Of a stretch of 28,587 nucleotides of DNA, positions 13,429 to 21,951 are shown one piece after another; the first letter of the stretch is position 1; every line of letters starts with the position of its first letter. Under the pieces are notes generated by a model that was not told the DNA's origin, did not search any database, and saw only the letters and a program-made list of their open reading frames with translations. The stretch spans positions 8,095 through 36,681 of the forward strand of contig DXLY01000010.1 of assembly GCA_019414465.1 (NCBI GenBank). Direction: 5' to 3'. The translations under genes were made by a program, and so were the position numbers. Origin of the DNA: Collinsella sp. (lineage in GTDB: Bacteria > Actinomycetota > Coriobacteriia > Coriobacteriales > Coriobacteriaceae).

Positions 13429-15756
13429 ATGGCGGATTCTCAGATCCATGTCGCGCTGGCGGGTAACCCCAACTGCGGCAAGACCACGCTTTTCAACCTG
13501 ATCACCGGCGCCAACGGCTACGTTGGCAACTGGCCCGGCGTCACGGTTGAGAAAAAGGAAGCCAAGCTCCTGAGTGACAAGAACGTCACGATTACAGACC
13601 TCCCCGGCATCTACTCGCTTTCCCCCTACAGCCCCGAGGAGCAGTGCTCGCGCGACTACCTCATGAGCGGCGAGCCCGATGTCGTTGTCCAGGTGGTCGA
13701 TGCCACCAACCTCGAGCGCAACCTGTACCTGGCGCTTCAGGTTATCGAGACCGGCCTGCCCGTGGTCGTCGCCCTCAACATGGCCGACCTGGTCGAGAAG
13801 AACGGCGACAAGATCGACACGGACAAGCTTTCCAAGAAGCTCGGTTGCCCGGTCATGATGATCTCGGCCCTTAAAAACAAGGGTATCAAGGAGCTGTTCG
13901 AGCAGGTCAAGAAGTCTGCTGCTTCCAAGGGCCAGGTGCCGGAGCACAAGTTCGATTCCTCCATCGAGGACGTTCTGGACCACATCGAGAACAACCTGCC
14001 GGCGAGCGTTCCCGCCAACAAGCGTCGCTACTACGCTGTCAAGCTGTTTGAGCGCGACGCGGACGCCTGCAAGCTCATCAACCTCACCAAGGAGAAGGCC
14101 GCTCGCGTCGAGCAGCTGGTCGCCCAGTGCGAGCAGGATTGCGACGACGACGCCGAGTCCATCATCACCGGCGAGCGCTATGGCGTGATTGCCCACATTA
14201 TCGACGAGTGCATGACCAAGGCTCCGGCCAAGATGAGCACCTCCGAGAAGATCGACCGCGTGGTTACCAACCGTATCCTGGGCCTGCCGATCTTTGTGGT
14301 CATCATGTTCTGCGTGTACTACATCGCCGTTTCCACCCTGGGCGGCACGGTGACCGACTTCACCAACGACCAGCTCTTCGGCACCGACGGCTGGTACGTG
14401 CTCGGTCAGGGTCGCGACGCCTATGACGCAGCTGTTGAGGCTGCGGGCGACAACGCCGACTCGGTCGATCCAGCACAGTACGGCCCCTATGTCCCGGGTA
14501 TCACCACCGCGGTGCATGACGCTCTCGTGGCGGGCGGTACCGAGGACGGTGGCCTCGTCGATTCGCTGGTCTGCGACGGCATCGTGGCTGGCATCGGCGC
14601 CATCATGGGCTTCGTCCCGCAGATGTTCCTGCTCTTTGTGATGCTGTCCTTCCTGGAGGACTGCGGCTACATGGCCCGCGTCGCCTTCATCATGGACCGC
14701 GTGTTCCGCCGCTTTGGCCTGTCCGGTAAGTCCTTTATCCCCATGCTCGTGTCCTCGGGCTGCGGCGTCCCCGGCGTCATGGCCACCAAGACCATCGAGA
14801 ACGAGAAGGACCGCCGCATGACGGTCATGACCACCACGTTTATTCCCTGCGGTGCCAAGCTGCCGATCATCGCCCTGCTCATGGGTTCCATCATCGGCGA
14901 TTCTTCCACCACCGCCGCATGGATCAGCCCGCTGTTCTACTTCTTGGGCGTCTTTGCCGTCATCGCCTCGGGCCTCATGCTCAAGAAGACCAAGCTCTTC
15001 GCCGGTCGCCCGACGCCGTTCGTTATGGAGCTTCCCGCCTATCACTTCCCGGCAATCCGCTCTTGGGCGCTGCATGTATGGGAGCGCTGCTGGGCCTTTA
15101 TCAAGAAGGCCGGCACGGTCATCTTTGCGTCCACCGTCGTCGTTTGGTTCCTCTCCAACTTTGGTAGCTACAACGGCGCCTTTGGCTACCTGCCTTCCAT
15201 GGAGGGCATCCCCGAGGAGTTCATGGATTACTCCGTGCTTGCCATGTTCGGCAACCTGGTCGCTTGGATCTTCGCCCCGCTCGGCTTTAGCACCTGGCAG
15301 GCCACCGCACTGACCGTCTCGGGTCTCGTTGCCAAGGAGAACGTTGTCGCCACCGCCGGCTCGCTGCTGTCCGTTGCCGACGCCGGCGAGACCGACCCGA
15401 GCCTGTGGACCGCGTTTGCGGCTATGTTCCCGACCATGGGCGCTTGCGTCGCCTTTGGTGCCTTCAACCTGCTGTGCGCTCCGTGCTTTGCCGCTATCGG
15501 CACCATCCGTAACCAGATGAACTCCGGTAAGTGGACCGCGATTGCCATCGGCTACGAGTGTGCCTTTGCTTGGGTCATCGGCCTGTTCATCAACCAGTTC
15601 TATAACCTGCTTGTTCTTGGGCAGTTTGGTATCTGGACGGTTGTGGCCATCGTGCTGCTGGCTGCGATGCTCTTCCAGATCTTCCGTCCCATGCCCAAGC
15701 ATGCTTGGACCGACGAGGACGAGACCAACACCTCTTCCGCCGCAGTTTCCGCTTAA
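13429..15756 (+). CDS. feoB: Ferrous iron transport protein FeoB
   Basis: A 775-residue GTPase-coupled inner-membrane Fe(II) transporter. The cytosolic N-terminal G domain has G1 GNPNCGKTT (residues 12-20), the switch region NWPGVTVEKKE, G3 DLPGIYSLSPYS, and G4 as NMAD. A helical spacer follows to about residue 270, then Gate-motif membrane segments including SFLEDCGYMARVAF, GCGVPGVMATKT and FIPCGAKLPIIALLM with the conserved Cys residues. An acidic, Ala/Tyr-rich extracytoplasmic loop of roughly 70 residues (about 310-380) lies between the first two membrane segments. The C terminus is hydrophilic (DEDETNTSS). AAGAAGG precedes the ATG. It follows two feoA genes and is followed by a terminator and a FeoB-associated peptide gene. 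Confidence 0.97.
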   Translation: MADSQIHVALAGNPNCGKTTLFNLITGANGYVGNWPGVTVEKKEAKLLSDKNVTITDLPGIYSLSPYSPEEQCSRDYLMSGEPDVVVQVVDATNLERNLYLALQVIETGLPVVVALNMADLVEKNGDKIDTDKLSKKLGCPVMMISALKNKGIKELFEQVKKSAASKGQVPEHKFDSSIEDVLDHIENNLPASVPANKRRYYAVKLFERDADACKLINLTKEKAARVEQLVAQCEQDCDDDAESIITGERYGVIAHIIDECMTKAPAKMSTSEKIDRVVTNRILGLPIFVVIMFCVYYIAVSTLGGTVTDFTNDQLFGTDGWYVLGQGRDAYDAAVEAAGDNADSVDPAQYGPYVPGITTAVHDALVAGGTEDGGLVDSLVCDGIVAGIGAIMGFVPQMFLLFVMLSFLEDCGYMARVAFIMDRVFRRFGLSGKSFIPMLVSSGCGVPGVMATKTIENEKDRRMTVMTTTFIPCGAKLPIIALLMGSIIGDSSTTAAWISPLFYFLGVFAVIASGLMLKKTKLFAGRPTPFVMELPAYHFPAIRSWALHVWERCWAFIKKAGTVIFASTVVVWFLSNFGSYNGAFGYLPSMEGIPEEFMDYSVLAMFGNLVAWIFAPLGFSTWQATALTVSGLVAKENVVATAGSLLSVADAGETDPSLWTAFAAMFPTMGACVAFGAFNLLCAPCFAAIGTIRNQMNSGKWTAIAIGYECAFAWVIGLFINQFYNLLVLGQFGIWTVVAIVLLAAMLFQIFRPMPKHAWTDEDETNTSSAAVSA

Positions 15757-15785
15757 GTCCAAATAAGGATTAGCCCCTTTCCACG

Positions 15786-15818
15786 AGCCCGGGTGTCCCA
15801 GTGACACTCGGGCTTTTT
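15786..15818 (+). terminator. Intrinsic terminator of feoB
   Basis: AGCCCGGGTGTC (15786-15797) pairs with GACACTCGGGCT (15803-15814), 12 bp with one G-U and a 5-nt loop, followed by TTTTT. Confidence 0.93.
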
Positions 15819-15826
15819 GGTGCAAT

Positions 15827-15902
15827 GGGGGACAGATTGCTTTGCTCCAGAAGTAAGATGTGGCGTTTCCGCAGATAAAACCGACCAAAACAAACCTGTC
15901 CC
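15827..15902. repeat. Degenerate GGGACAG-type repeat
   Basis: GGGGGACAG (15827-15835) and CCTGTCCC (15895-15902) are short complementary ends about 60 bp apart. The interior shows little pairing. It looks like a decayed or composite member of the intergenic GGGACAG family. Confidence 0.4.
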
Positions 15903-15936
15903 TTTTTGGCAGGTGGAGAATGGGGTAAAGTAAGTG

Positions 15937-15946
15937 GTGGTTAACT
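15937..15946. promoter_or_regulatory. GTGGTTAACT element shared with the feoA promoter
   Basis: The 10-mer GTGGTTAACT is identical to the core of both arms of the feoA dyad and lies 14 bp before the FeoB-associated gene, overlapping the run-up to its GAGGAGG ribosome site. It may be a single half-site for the same regulator. Confidence 0.45.
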
Positions 15947-15960
15947 AGAGGAGGCTTGCT

Positions 15961-16161
15961 ATGGCACCTATCGATATTGTTGTACTGGCTGTTATCGGTA
16001 TTGCGTTTGTCGCCGTGTGCGTGCGCATCTACCGCAAGGGCACCTGCGCCGACTGCGCTCAGGGTGGCGTTTGCACGGGGCATTGCTCCAACAAAAAGAC
16101 CTGTGCCGCACTTAAGGGCGTGGACAAAATCGCCGAAGACTTGGGCCGCGGTATCAAGTAA
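15961..16161 (+). CDS. FeoB-associated Cys-rich membrane protein
   Basis: A 66-residue protein with one N-terminal membrane helix (IDIVVLAVIGIAFVAVCV, about residues 4-21), a short basic stretch (RIYRKG) and a cytosolic Cys cluster, C-x2-C-x5-C-x3-C-x5-C, inside GTCADCAQGGVCTGHC and NKKTC. This matches the FeoB_associated family of small Cys-rich proteins found next to feoB in anaerobes. The Cys cluster could bind iron or an Fe-S cluster, but the biochemical role is not established. GAGGAGG precedes the ATG. It lies downstream of the feoB terminator and may have its own promoter. Confidence 0.9.
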   Translation: MAPIDIVVLAVIGIAFVAVCVRIYRKGTCADCAQGGVCTGHCSNKKTCAALKGVDKIAEDLGRGIK

Positions 16162-16176
16162 GGCCCGTCATCCAGA

Positions 16177-16209
16177 CGCCCTGCGAGCATCCGCCCGCGG
16201 GGCGCTTTG
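16177..16209 (+). terminator. Weak terminator after the FeoB-associated gene
   Basis: CGCCCTGCG (16177-16185) and CGCGGGGCG (16196-16204) pair over 9 bp with one G-U, followed by CTTTG. The short T-run makes it a weak candidate. Confidence 0.5.
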
Positions 16210-16261
16210 TACATTTGGGGGAGAGCGCGGCGAGTTGAAGAGTAATTTTGGGCATCGTTAA

Positions 16262-16340
16262 ATCAGTTGCGGTGAAATGCGGACTGTTTTGGCTGTCAAA
16301 GGCCTTATCTACTCCGTATTCCACCGCAACTTTTTGTGGG
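16262..16340 (+). repeat. 79-bp dispersed repeat, copy 1 (left of kdp)
   Basis: This copy is 79 bp and matches 24670-24748 with two substitutions, in the same orientation. Its ends form a hairpin: AGTTGCGGTG then AATGCGGA pair with TCCGTATT then CACCGCAACT, with one internal A-C mismatch. The loop is about 29 nt and TTTTTG follows, so on the plus strand it could end transcription from the FeoB-associated gene. It ends 5 bp before the kdpE stop. Confidence 0.85.
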
Positions 16341-16345
16341 GTGGG

Positions 16346-17050
16346 CTAGAGACGCTGCATGCGGTACCCGACGCCCATGTGCGTCTGAATCATCTTGGGG
16401 TGAGAGGGGTCTGCCTCGATCTTCTTGCGCAGGGTGCGCATGAACACGCGCAGGCTCGCCAGATCGCTGTCCCAGCTCGTGCCCCATATCTCGCGGGTGA
16501 TGAAGGTGTGGGTGAGCACCTTGTCGACGTTTTTCGCCAGAAGGACGAGCAATTTGTACTCGGTTGGGGTGAGCGAGAGCTCGCGTCCGTCTTTCGTCGC
16601 GTATCCCGCGGCGTAGTCGATATGCAGCGGACCGTTGTCGAACGTGCTCGCTTCTGTCGACTCGCTCGACGCCATCGAGGAGCGCCTCAAATTCGCACGG
16701 ACGCGCGCGAGCAACTCATCCACAGAAAAGGGCTTGGTGAGGTAGTCGTCTGCCCCTGCGTCAAGTGCTGCAATCTTGTCGGAATCTTCGGTGCGCGCCG
16801 AAATGACGATAATGGGGACTGCCGACCAGCTTCGGATCTTCGTGATGACCTCGATACCGTCAATGTCGGGAAGGCCGAGGTCGAGCATGATGAGGCTGGG
16901 GCCGTGCGACACCGCATCCATGATGGCGGCCTGGCCGTTGCAAACTTTGCTCACGACGTAGCCGTGGAGGTCAAGCGCGGTCGAAACGAGGTTTTGAACG
17001 GTCAGGTCATCTTCGACCAGGAGGATGCGTGGCTTAGCGGCATTATTCAT
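16346..17050 (-). CDS. kdpE: KdpE, OmpR-type response regulator
   Basis: A 234-residue response regulator. The receiver domain has the acidic pair in LLVEDD (Glu13-Asp15), phospho-acceptor Asp57 in IMLDLGLPDIDG and the conserved Lys in YLTKPFS. The C-terminal winged helix carries LSLTPTEYKLLVLLAKN, VLTHTFITREIWG and LRVFMRTLRKKIE. It is the partner of KdpD and would activate kdpFABC when potassium is low. The ATG at 17050 overlaps the kdpD stop by 8 bp, so translation is coupled; the open frame continuing upstream to 17269 is the shadow of kdpD and not part of the gene. The order is kdpD then kdpE, divergent from kdpFABC. Confidence 0.96.
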   Translation of the reverse strand: MNNAAKPRILLVEDDLTVQNLVSTALDLHGYVVSKVCNGQAAIMDAVSHGPSLIMLDLGLPDIDGIEVITKIRSWSAVPIIVISARTEDSDKIAALDAGADDYLTKPFSVDELLARVRANLRRSSMASSESTEASTFDNGPLHIDYAAGYATKDGRELSLTPTEYKLLVLLAKNVDKVLTHTFITREIWGTSWDSDLASLRVFMRTLRKKIEADPSHPKMIQTHMGVGYRMQRL

Positions 17051-19778
17051 GAATCTCGATCTCCTCGGCGGGCAGGGTAAAACGGAAGACGGCCCCATGG
17101 GGGTGGTTGTCGCGAGCTTCGATGACGCCGCCATGCGCCTCCACGATGGAGCGGCAGAGCGACAGCCCAAGGCCGATGCTTCGACGCGAATCCACGGGCT
17201 GCGTATTGCTTGAGGTGAAGAAGCGCTCAAAGATATGAGGCTTGTCGCAGTCTGCCACACCCGGTCCATCGTCTGCGACGTCCACCACGACGAACGCGCC
17301 CTCGCGACGTGCGCTGATGGTGACAGTCGAGTCCTCGGGTGTGTATTTGAAGGCGTTCATGATGAGATTCGTAAGCACCTGCATGATGAGATGGACGTCG
17401 ATGCGTACCAGCAGGATGTCGTCAGTGTGCTCGATGGTGACGGAACGTCCATGCGATGCTTGGGCGACATGGCTGAGGGCGGCCTCGATGACCTCGTCGA
17501 TGAGCTCGGACGTGAAGTTGAGGCGAATGGTGCCGTCCTCGACGCGTGTGATGGCGAGGAGGTTCTCCACGGTATCGATAAGCCAGAGGGAGTCGTCGTA
17601 GATGGCATCGGCAAGATCGCAGCGTTGTTCGAGGCTGAGCTTCTCGTCGCTCTTCCGAAGGATTGCCGCAGATCCGGATATAGCCGTGAGGGGTGTCCTC
17701 AAATCGTGGCCGATGGAGCGCAAAAGGTTGGCGCGCAGCTGCTCGTTTTTTGCCAAGACCGCAGCCTCTTCGCGCTCTTGCGCCGCCCGGTCGCTTTCGA
17801 GCGCCAAGGCGCATTCACCTACGATAGATAGGACGATCGAATGCTCGAAGGCTTCGATCTCGCGCCCCTCCAGGGCGATGCCGATAACACCGAATACCTT
17901 GTCGCCGGTGCGAACCGCGAGGTAGAGACAGCGCGCCTCGGGCAGGGTCCGCGTGCTTGCGCCCGCGCGCTTGTTGTTGGTGCAGGTCCAGGTTGCGACG
18001 GCGCGCTCGTAGTCGGTGAGCAGCGACGCGGATCGGTTTTCGGTGCCAGCGGACTCATAGAGCGCCTTGCCGAGCGTGCCGTGTTCGGCGGAGTAGAAGA
18101 CCACGTCGAGTTTTAGCAGTTTGATGAGTTGGTTCATGGTGACGCGGGCGCACTCCTCCGCGCTATGGGCTTGCTGCAAGAGCTGGTTCGTTTCGAGGAG
18201 TACGCGCGTTTTGAATGCGTTCTCGGCTGAGGTACGGGCGTTGTCGGCGATGCGTGCAGTTAACTCGCCGGCGACCATAGCGGTAGCGAACATGATGCCG
18301 AACGTGACCAGATAGCTTCGGTCGTAGCTGGCGAGCGAAAACAGAGGCGCGACGAAGCAGAAGTTGTAAAGCACTACAGAGAGCACGCTCGATACGATCG
18401 TGCAGATACGCCCCGTCGTGGTGACGGCGGTCAGCAGGGCCGTGAGGATATAGAGGGATATGATGCTGGAATCGGCAAATCCCAGATGGCGGAAAGCCGT
18501 GCCGATCGCCGTGGCGACAAGAGAGAGGGCCAGCGTGCGAAGCGCGTCTCGGCTGCTGGGCGGCTGCAGGGCGAGCGCGCGGCGGCGTCCTTTGGGCCGG
18601 GAGGGCGGAGTCGACTGGTCTGGAATGATGTAAATGTCGAGGTTCGGGGCGAATGCTATGAGCTGTTCTACGAGAGATTTGCGGCCGAAGAGGGCCTGAC
18701 GGACGCTGCTGCGCTCGCCCGTGCGCCCCATGACGATCTTCGAAATACCCGACAGGCGCGCGAACTCGGAGATCTGAAACGCGATGTCGTCGCCATAGAC
18801 GGTTTCCATATGTGCTCCGAGCTGCTCGGCTAGGGCGATGTTGGCTGCAAGCTTGGCGCGCTCATCATCGCTCATGGCTTGCGTGCGCGGGCTCTCTACG
18901 AACAGGGCGACGAGCTCGCTGCGAAACGCTTTCGCCATGCGTGCGGCGGCACGGACGATGCGGGGATTGGTCGGCGCCGGGGAGACACAGACTAAGATAC
19001 GCTCCCTGGTGTAGTAGTCACGGTTTCCCAGCACGCGTGCGGCGTCTGTGAGGTGGCCGGTGCGATCGGCGCAGCGGCGCAGCGCGATTTCTCGGAGTGC
19101 GGTGAGGTTCTCGACGGTAAAAAAATGCTGTTGCGCTCGCTCGGCTTGTGCGGGACGGTAGACGAGGCCGGCGCGAAGGCGCTCAAGTAGGTCTTCGGGC
19201 TCTATGTCAACGAGCTCGACCTGGTCGGCATCATCGAAGATTCGGTCGGGGATTCGTTCGCTCACGACAACGCCGGTGATGGATGCAACCATGTCGTTTA
19301 GGCTCTCGATATGCTGAACGTTCACGGTCGTATAGACGTCGATGCCTGCATGTAGAAGTTCCTCGACGTCTTGATAGCGTTTGTCGTGGCGAGACCCCGG
19401 CGCATTCGTATGGGCGAGCTCGTCGACAAGGATGAGCTGAGGGGCGCGTTCGATAGCCGCATCTAGATCGAACTCGCTGAGCGCAATGCCGTTGTGCTCG
19501 ATGAGTTTACAGGGCACGTTCTCAAGCCCTTGTGCAAGATGGGCAGTTGCCGGACGTTCGTGCGGCTCGATGTATCCCGCGACGACGTCGACACCTCGCC
19601 GCTTGGCGGCGTGGGCGGCTTGAAGCATCGCATAGGTTTTGCCTGCACCAGCAGCGTAGCCAAAGAAAATCTTGAGGTGTCCCCGGCTGGTTCGAGCGTC
19701 ATCGGCGACCTCGTCTTTCTCAATTGCCTTGAGGATGAGGTCTGGATTGACGCGAGTGTCCGATGCGTCGCGCTGCAT
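17043..19778 (-). CDS. kdpD: KdpD, potassium/turgor sensor histidine kinase
   Basis: A 911-residue membrane sensor kinase, close to the 894 residues of E. coli KdpD. The N-terminal KdpD domain has Walker A GYAAGAGKT (residues 40-48) and LILVDELAHTNAPGSRH; a universal-stress-like domain follows (ILVCVSPAPTNPRIVRAA). Four membrane segments lie at about residues 410-510 (DUF4118), then a GAF-like region. The HisKA H-box is SIGHDLRTPLTAI and the ATPase domain has NLIMNAFKYTP, VADDGPGV and SIGLGLSLCRSIVEAHGG. The start MQRDASD at 19778 is supported by AGAAAGG; the frame extends to 19874 without a ribosome site. It phosphorylates KdpE and faces away from kdpF, with the 243-bp promoter region between them. 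Confidence 0.96.
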   Translation of the reverse strand: MQRDASDTRVNPDLILKAIEKDEVADDARTSRGHLKIFFGYAAGAGKTYAMLQAAHAAKRRGVDVVAGYIEPHERPATAHLAQGLENVPCKLIEHNGIALSEFDLDAAIERAPQLILVDELAHTNAPGSRHDKRYQDVEELLHAGIDVYTTVNVQHIESLNDMVASITGVVVSERIPDRIFDDADQVELVDIEPEDLLERLRAGLVYRPAQAERAQQHFFTVENLTALREIALRRCADRTGHLTDAARVLGNRDYYTRERILVCVSPAPTNPRIVRAAARMAKAFRSELVALFVESPRTQAMSDDERAKLAANIALAEQLGAHMETVYGDDIAFQISEFARLSGISKIVMGRTGERSSVRQALFGRKSLVEQLIAFAPNLDIYIIPDQSTPPSRPKGRRRALALQPPSSRDALRTLALSLVATAIGTAFRHLGFADSSIISLYILTALLTAVTTTGRICTIVSSVLSVVLYNFCFVAPLFSLASYDRSYLVTFGIMFATAMVAGELTARIADNARTSAENAFKTRVLLETNQLLQQAHSAEECARVTMNQLIKLLKLDVVFYSAEHGTLGKALYESAGTENRSASLLTDYERAVATWTCTNNKRAGASTRTLPEARCLYLAVRTGDKVFGVIGIALEGREIEAFEHSIVLSIVGECALALESDRAAQEREEAAVLAKNEQLRANLLRSIGHDLRTPLTAISGSAAILRKSDEKLSLEQRCDLADAIYDDSLWLIDTVENLLAITRVEDGTIRLNFTSELIDEVIEAALSHVAQASHGRSVTIEHTDDILLVRIDVHLIMQVLTNLIMNAFKYTPEDSTVTISARREGAFVVVDVADDGPGVADCDKPHIFERFFTSSNTQPVDSRRSIGLGLSLCRSIVEAHGGVIEARDNHPHGAVFRFTLPAEEIEIHE

Positions 19779-20021
19779 AGCGTAGCCTTTCTGAAACGTT
19801 GTCCATGCGTGCATACGCGGTGAGGACGCCACTGTATGCTCGCGAGGTCGAGTATAGGCGCACTGCAGCCGCAATAGTGCTTTCTACCTGCATCTTTACG
19901 GCATCTTAAGGTCGTGAGCCCCGGCCCTCACGCCTCTTTAATCTCTAGAAGCGTTTACTGTCCCCAGGCGCTTGCGAGAGCAGGCGTCCGAGACATCGGA
20001 CCGCGCGTGAAAGGGGCGGTA
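19779..20021. promoter_or_regulatory. Divergent kdpD/kdpF promoter region
   Basis: On the minus strand TATACT (19851-19856 on plus as AGTATA) is a good -10 for kdpDE. On the plus strand the region before kdpF contains TTTACGGCATCTTAAGG and CTTTAATCTC, A/T-rich tracts where a KdpE site would be expected. A small hairpin CGTGAG/CTCACG lies at 19913-19932. I could not recognise a c-di-AMP (ydaO) riboswitch here. Confidence 0.45.
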
Positions 20022-20108
20022 ATGGACATCCTCATTCCCATTATCGGAGTCGTCTGCATCGGACTCCTTATCTATTACATCTACATTCTGATGAGGAGTG
20101 ATTCGTAA
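20022..20108 (+). CDS. kdpF: KdpF, small subunit of the Kdp potassium ATPase
   Basis: A 28-residue single-helix peptide, almost entirely hydrophobic (ILIPIIGVVCIGLLIYYIYIL), ending MRSDS. E. coli KdpF has 29 residues and stabilises the KdpABC complex. The start ATG at 20022 is preceded by AAAGGGG. An open frame continues upstream to 19914, but it has no ribosome site and its residues look like intergenic translation. kdpA begins 3 bp after its stop, so the two are translationally coupled. Confidence 0.9.
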   Translation: MDILIPIIGVVCIGLLIYYIYILMRSDS

Positions 20109-20111
20109 ACT

Positions 20112-21935
20112 ATGGACGCTGCGATTCAGTACATCTTGTACTTTGCCGTGCTCGTCGTCCTGGCCGTTCCGCTCGGTCGGTTCATGGCCCATATCATGGA
20201 TGGCGAGCATACGTTCCTGTCGCCTGTGATTGCTCCTGTGGAGCGTGGCGTCTATCGTCTGCTTCGCATCGACGCGGCAGAGCAGATGGGGTGTAGGCGC
20301 TATCTGGCGAGCGTGCTGGTCTTTTCGGGGATCGGCCTCGTGGCCCTTGTGGCACTCCAAGCGCTTCAGCCCTTCTTGCCAGGCAATCCCCAGCACCTGC
20401 CGGGTGTGTCATGGGACCTGTCGTTCAATACGGCCGCTTCCTTCATAACCAACACCAATTGGCAATCCTATTCCGGTGAGACCACCCTGTCCTACCTTGT
20501 GCAGTTCATGGGCCTCACCGTGCAGAACTTCTTGTCCGCCGGCACCGGTATTGCGGTCATGTTCGCGCTGATCCGCGGCTTCCGTCAGGTCAAGGAGCAG
20601 AGTCTGGGTTCCTTCTGGGTCGACCTCACCCGCACCGTCCTGTATGTGCTCATCCCGCTGAACCTCGTGTTCGGCATCTGCCTGGCTGCCGGTGGCGTCA
20701 TCTCCAACTTCCAGCCGGCTCAGAAGGCTGAGCTCGTAGAGCCCGTCGCTGTCCAGCCTAATGCAGACGGCGGCTGGAGCGTCATCGACGGCGCCCAGAT
20801 CGAGGGCGATACGGTCAAGGTCGACGGCAAGGTTGTCAAGGGCGCGCGCGTGGTCACCGAGCAGTTCCTGCCCCAGGGTCCTGCGGCTCCTCAGGTCGCC
20901 ATCAAGCAGTCCGGCACCAACGGCGGCGGCTTCTTCGGCGTGAACTCCGCCCATCCGTATGAGAACCCCAGTGCCTTCACCAACATCATCGAGATGACCA
21001 GCCTGCTGCTGATCCCGGCTGCCTGCTGCTTCACCTTCGGTATCGGCGTCAAGAACACCAAGCAGGGCAAGGCCATCTTTGCCGCCATGTTCATCCTGCT
21101 GGTGATCTTCACCGGCATCATCGCCGTCAACGAGCATGCGGGCACCCCGCAGCTGGCCGATGGCGGAGCGGTCAATATCGAGATGACCGACGGCCAGGCC
21201 GGCGGCAACATGGAGGGCAAGGAGAGCCGCTTCGGTATCGCCACCTCCTCCACGTGGTCGGCTTACACCACCGCCGCTTCCAACGGCTCGGTTAACTCCA
21301 TGCATGACTCCTACACCCCGCTGGGCGGTTTTGTCCAGATGCTCCAGATGGCTCTGGGCGAGGTCGTCTTCGGCGGCGTGGGCTGCGGCCTGTACGGCAT
21401 GATCGGCTTCGCCATCCTCACAGTGTTCATCGCCGGCCTTATGGTCGGCCGCACGCCCGAGTTCCTGAGCAAGAAGATCGAGCCGGGCGAGATGCGCTGG
21501 GCAGTTGTCCTGTGCCTGGCAACTCCGTTTGCCATTCTGGTGTGCTCGGCCATCGCCTGCATGGTGCCCGGTCTTGCCGACCAGCTCAACAATGGTGGCG
21601 CGCACGGCTTCTCCGAGGTGCTGTATGCCTTCACCTCATGCGGCGGCAACAACGGCTCGGCGTTTGCAGGTATGAACTGCAACATTCCCTGGATCAACGT
21701 CATGCTCGGCCTCGAGATGCTGTTCGCCCGCTTCATGCCCATCATCGGTACGCTGGCTATCGCCGGCTCGCTGGCCGAGAAGGGTAAGGTCGCCGAGAGC
21801 GCCGGTACCCTGTCTACCACCAACGGCATGTTCGTATTCCTGCTCGTGTTCATCGTTCTGCTGATCGGTGCCCTGAGCTTCTTCCCGGCCCTGGCGCTTG
21901 GCCCCGTTGCCGAGTTCTTCCAGATGATTGCGTAA
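20112..21935 (+). CDS. kdpA: KdpA, potassium-translocating subunit
   Basis: A 607-residue membrane protein homologous to potassium channels that forms the selective K+ path of KdpFABC. The four selectivity-filter regions are recognisable: TNTNWQSYSGE, GTNGGGFFGVNSAHP, CGGNNGSAFAG, and GGVGCGLYGM. Compared with E. coli KdpA (557 residues) there is an acidic, Gly-rich insertion of about 25-30 residues at about residues 216-245 (PNADGGWSVIDGAQ then EGDTVKVDGK) in the extracytoplasmic segment just before the second filter. The gene is followed 16 bp later by kdpB and is part of kdpFABC under KdpDE control. Confidence 0.96.
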   Translation: MDAAIQYILYFAVLVVLAVPLGRFMAHIMDGEHTFLSPVIAPVERGVYRLLRIDAAEQMGCRRYLASVLVFSGIGLVALVALQALQPFLPGNPQHLPGVSWDLSFNTAASFITNTNWQSYSGETTLSYLVQFMGLTVQNFLSAGTGIAVMFALIRGFRQVKEQSLGSFWVDLTRTVLYVLIPLNLVFGICLAAGGVISNFQPAQKAELVEPVAVQPNADGGWSVIDGAQIEGDTVKVDGKVVKGARVVTEQFLPQGPAAPQVAIKQSGTNGGGFFGVNSAHPYENPSAFTNIIEMTSLLLIPAACCFTFGIGVKNTKQGKAIFAAMFILLVIFTGIIAVNEHAGTPQLADGGAVNIEMTDGQAGGNMEGKESRFGIATSSTWSAYTTAASNGSVNSMHDSYTPLGGFVQMLQMALGEVVFGGVGCGLYGMIGFAILTVFIAGLMVGRTPEFLSKKIEPGEMRWAVVLCLATPFAILVCSAIACMVPGLADQLNNGGAHGFSEVLYAFTSCGGNNGSAFAGMNCNIPWINVMLGLEMLFARFMPIIGTLAIAGSLAEKGKVAESAGTLSTTNGMFVFLLVFIVLLIGALSFFPALALGPVAEFFQMIA

Positions 21936-21951
21936 AGGAGGGCGCAGATTT

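Noticed and set aside
12796..16083. 1095-codon open frame on the minus strand across feoA-feoB
   Set aside because: It is the antisense shadow of feoA, feoA, feoB and the FeoB-associated gene. Its translation is low-complexity and has no domain pattern; the G+C-rich codon bias removes stops on the opposite strand.
19779..20021. c-di-AMP (ydaO-type) riboswitch before kdpFABC
   Set aside because: Known kdp operons can have one, but the region is short and I could not find the conserved core; the KdpDE system offers an alternative control.
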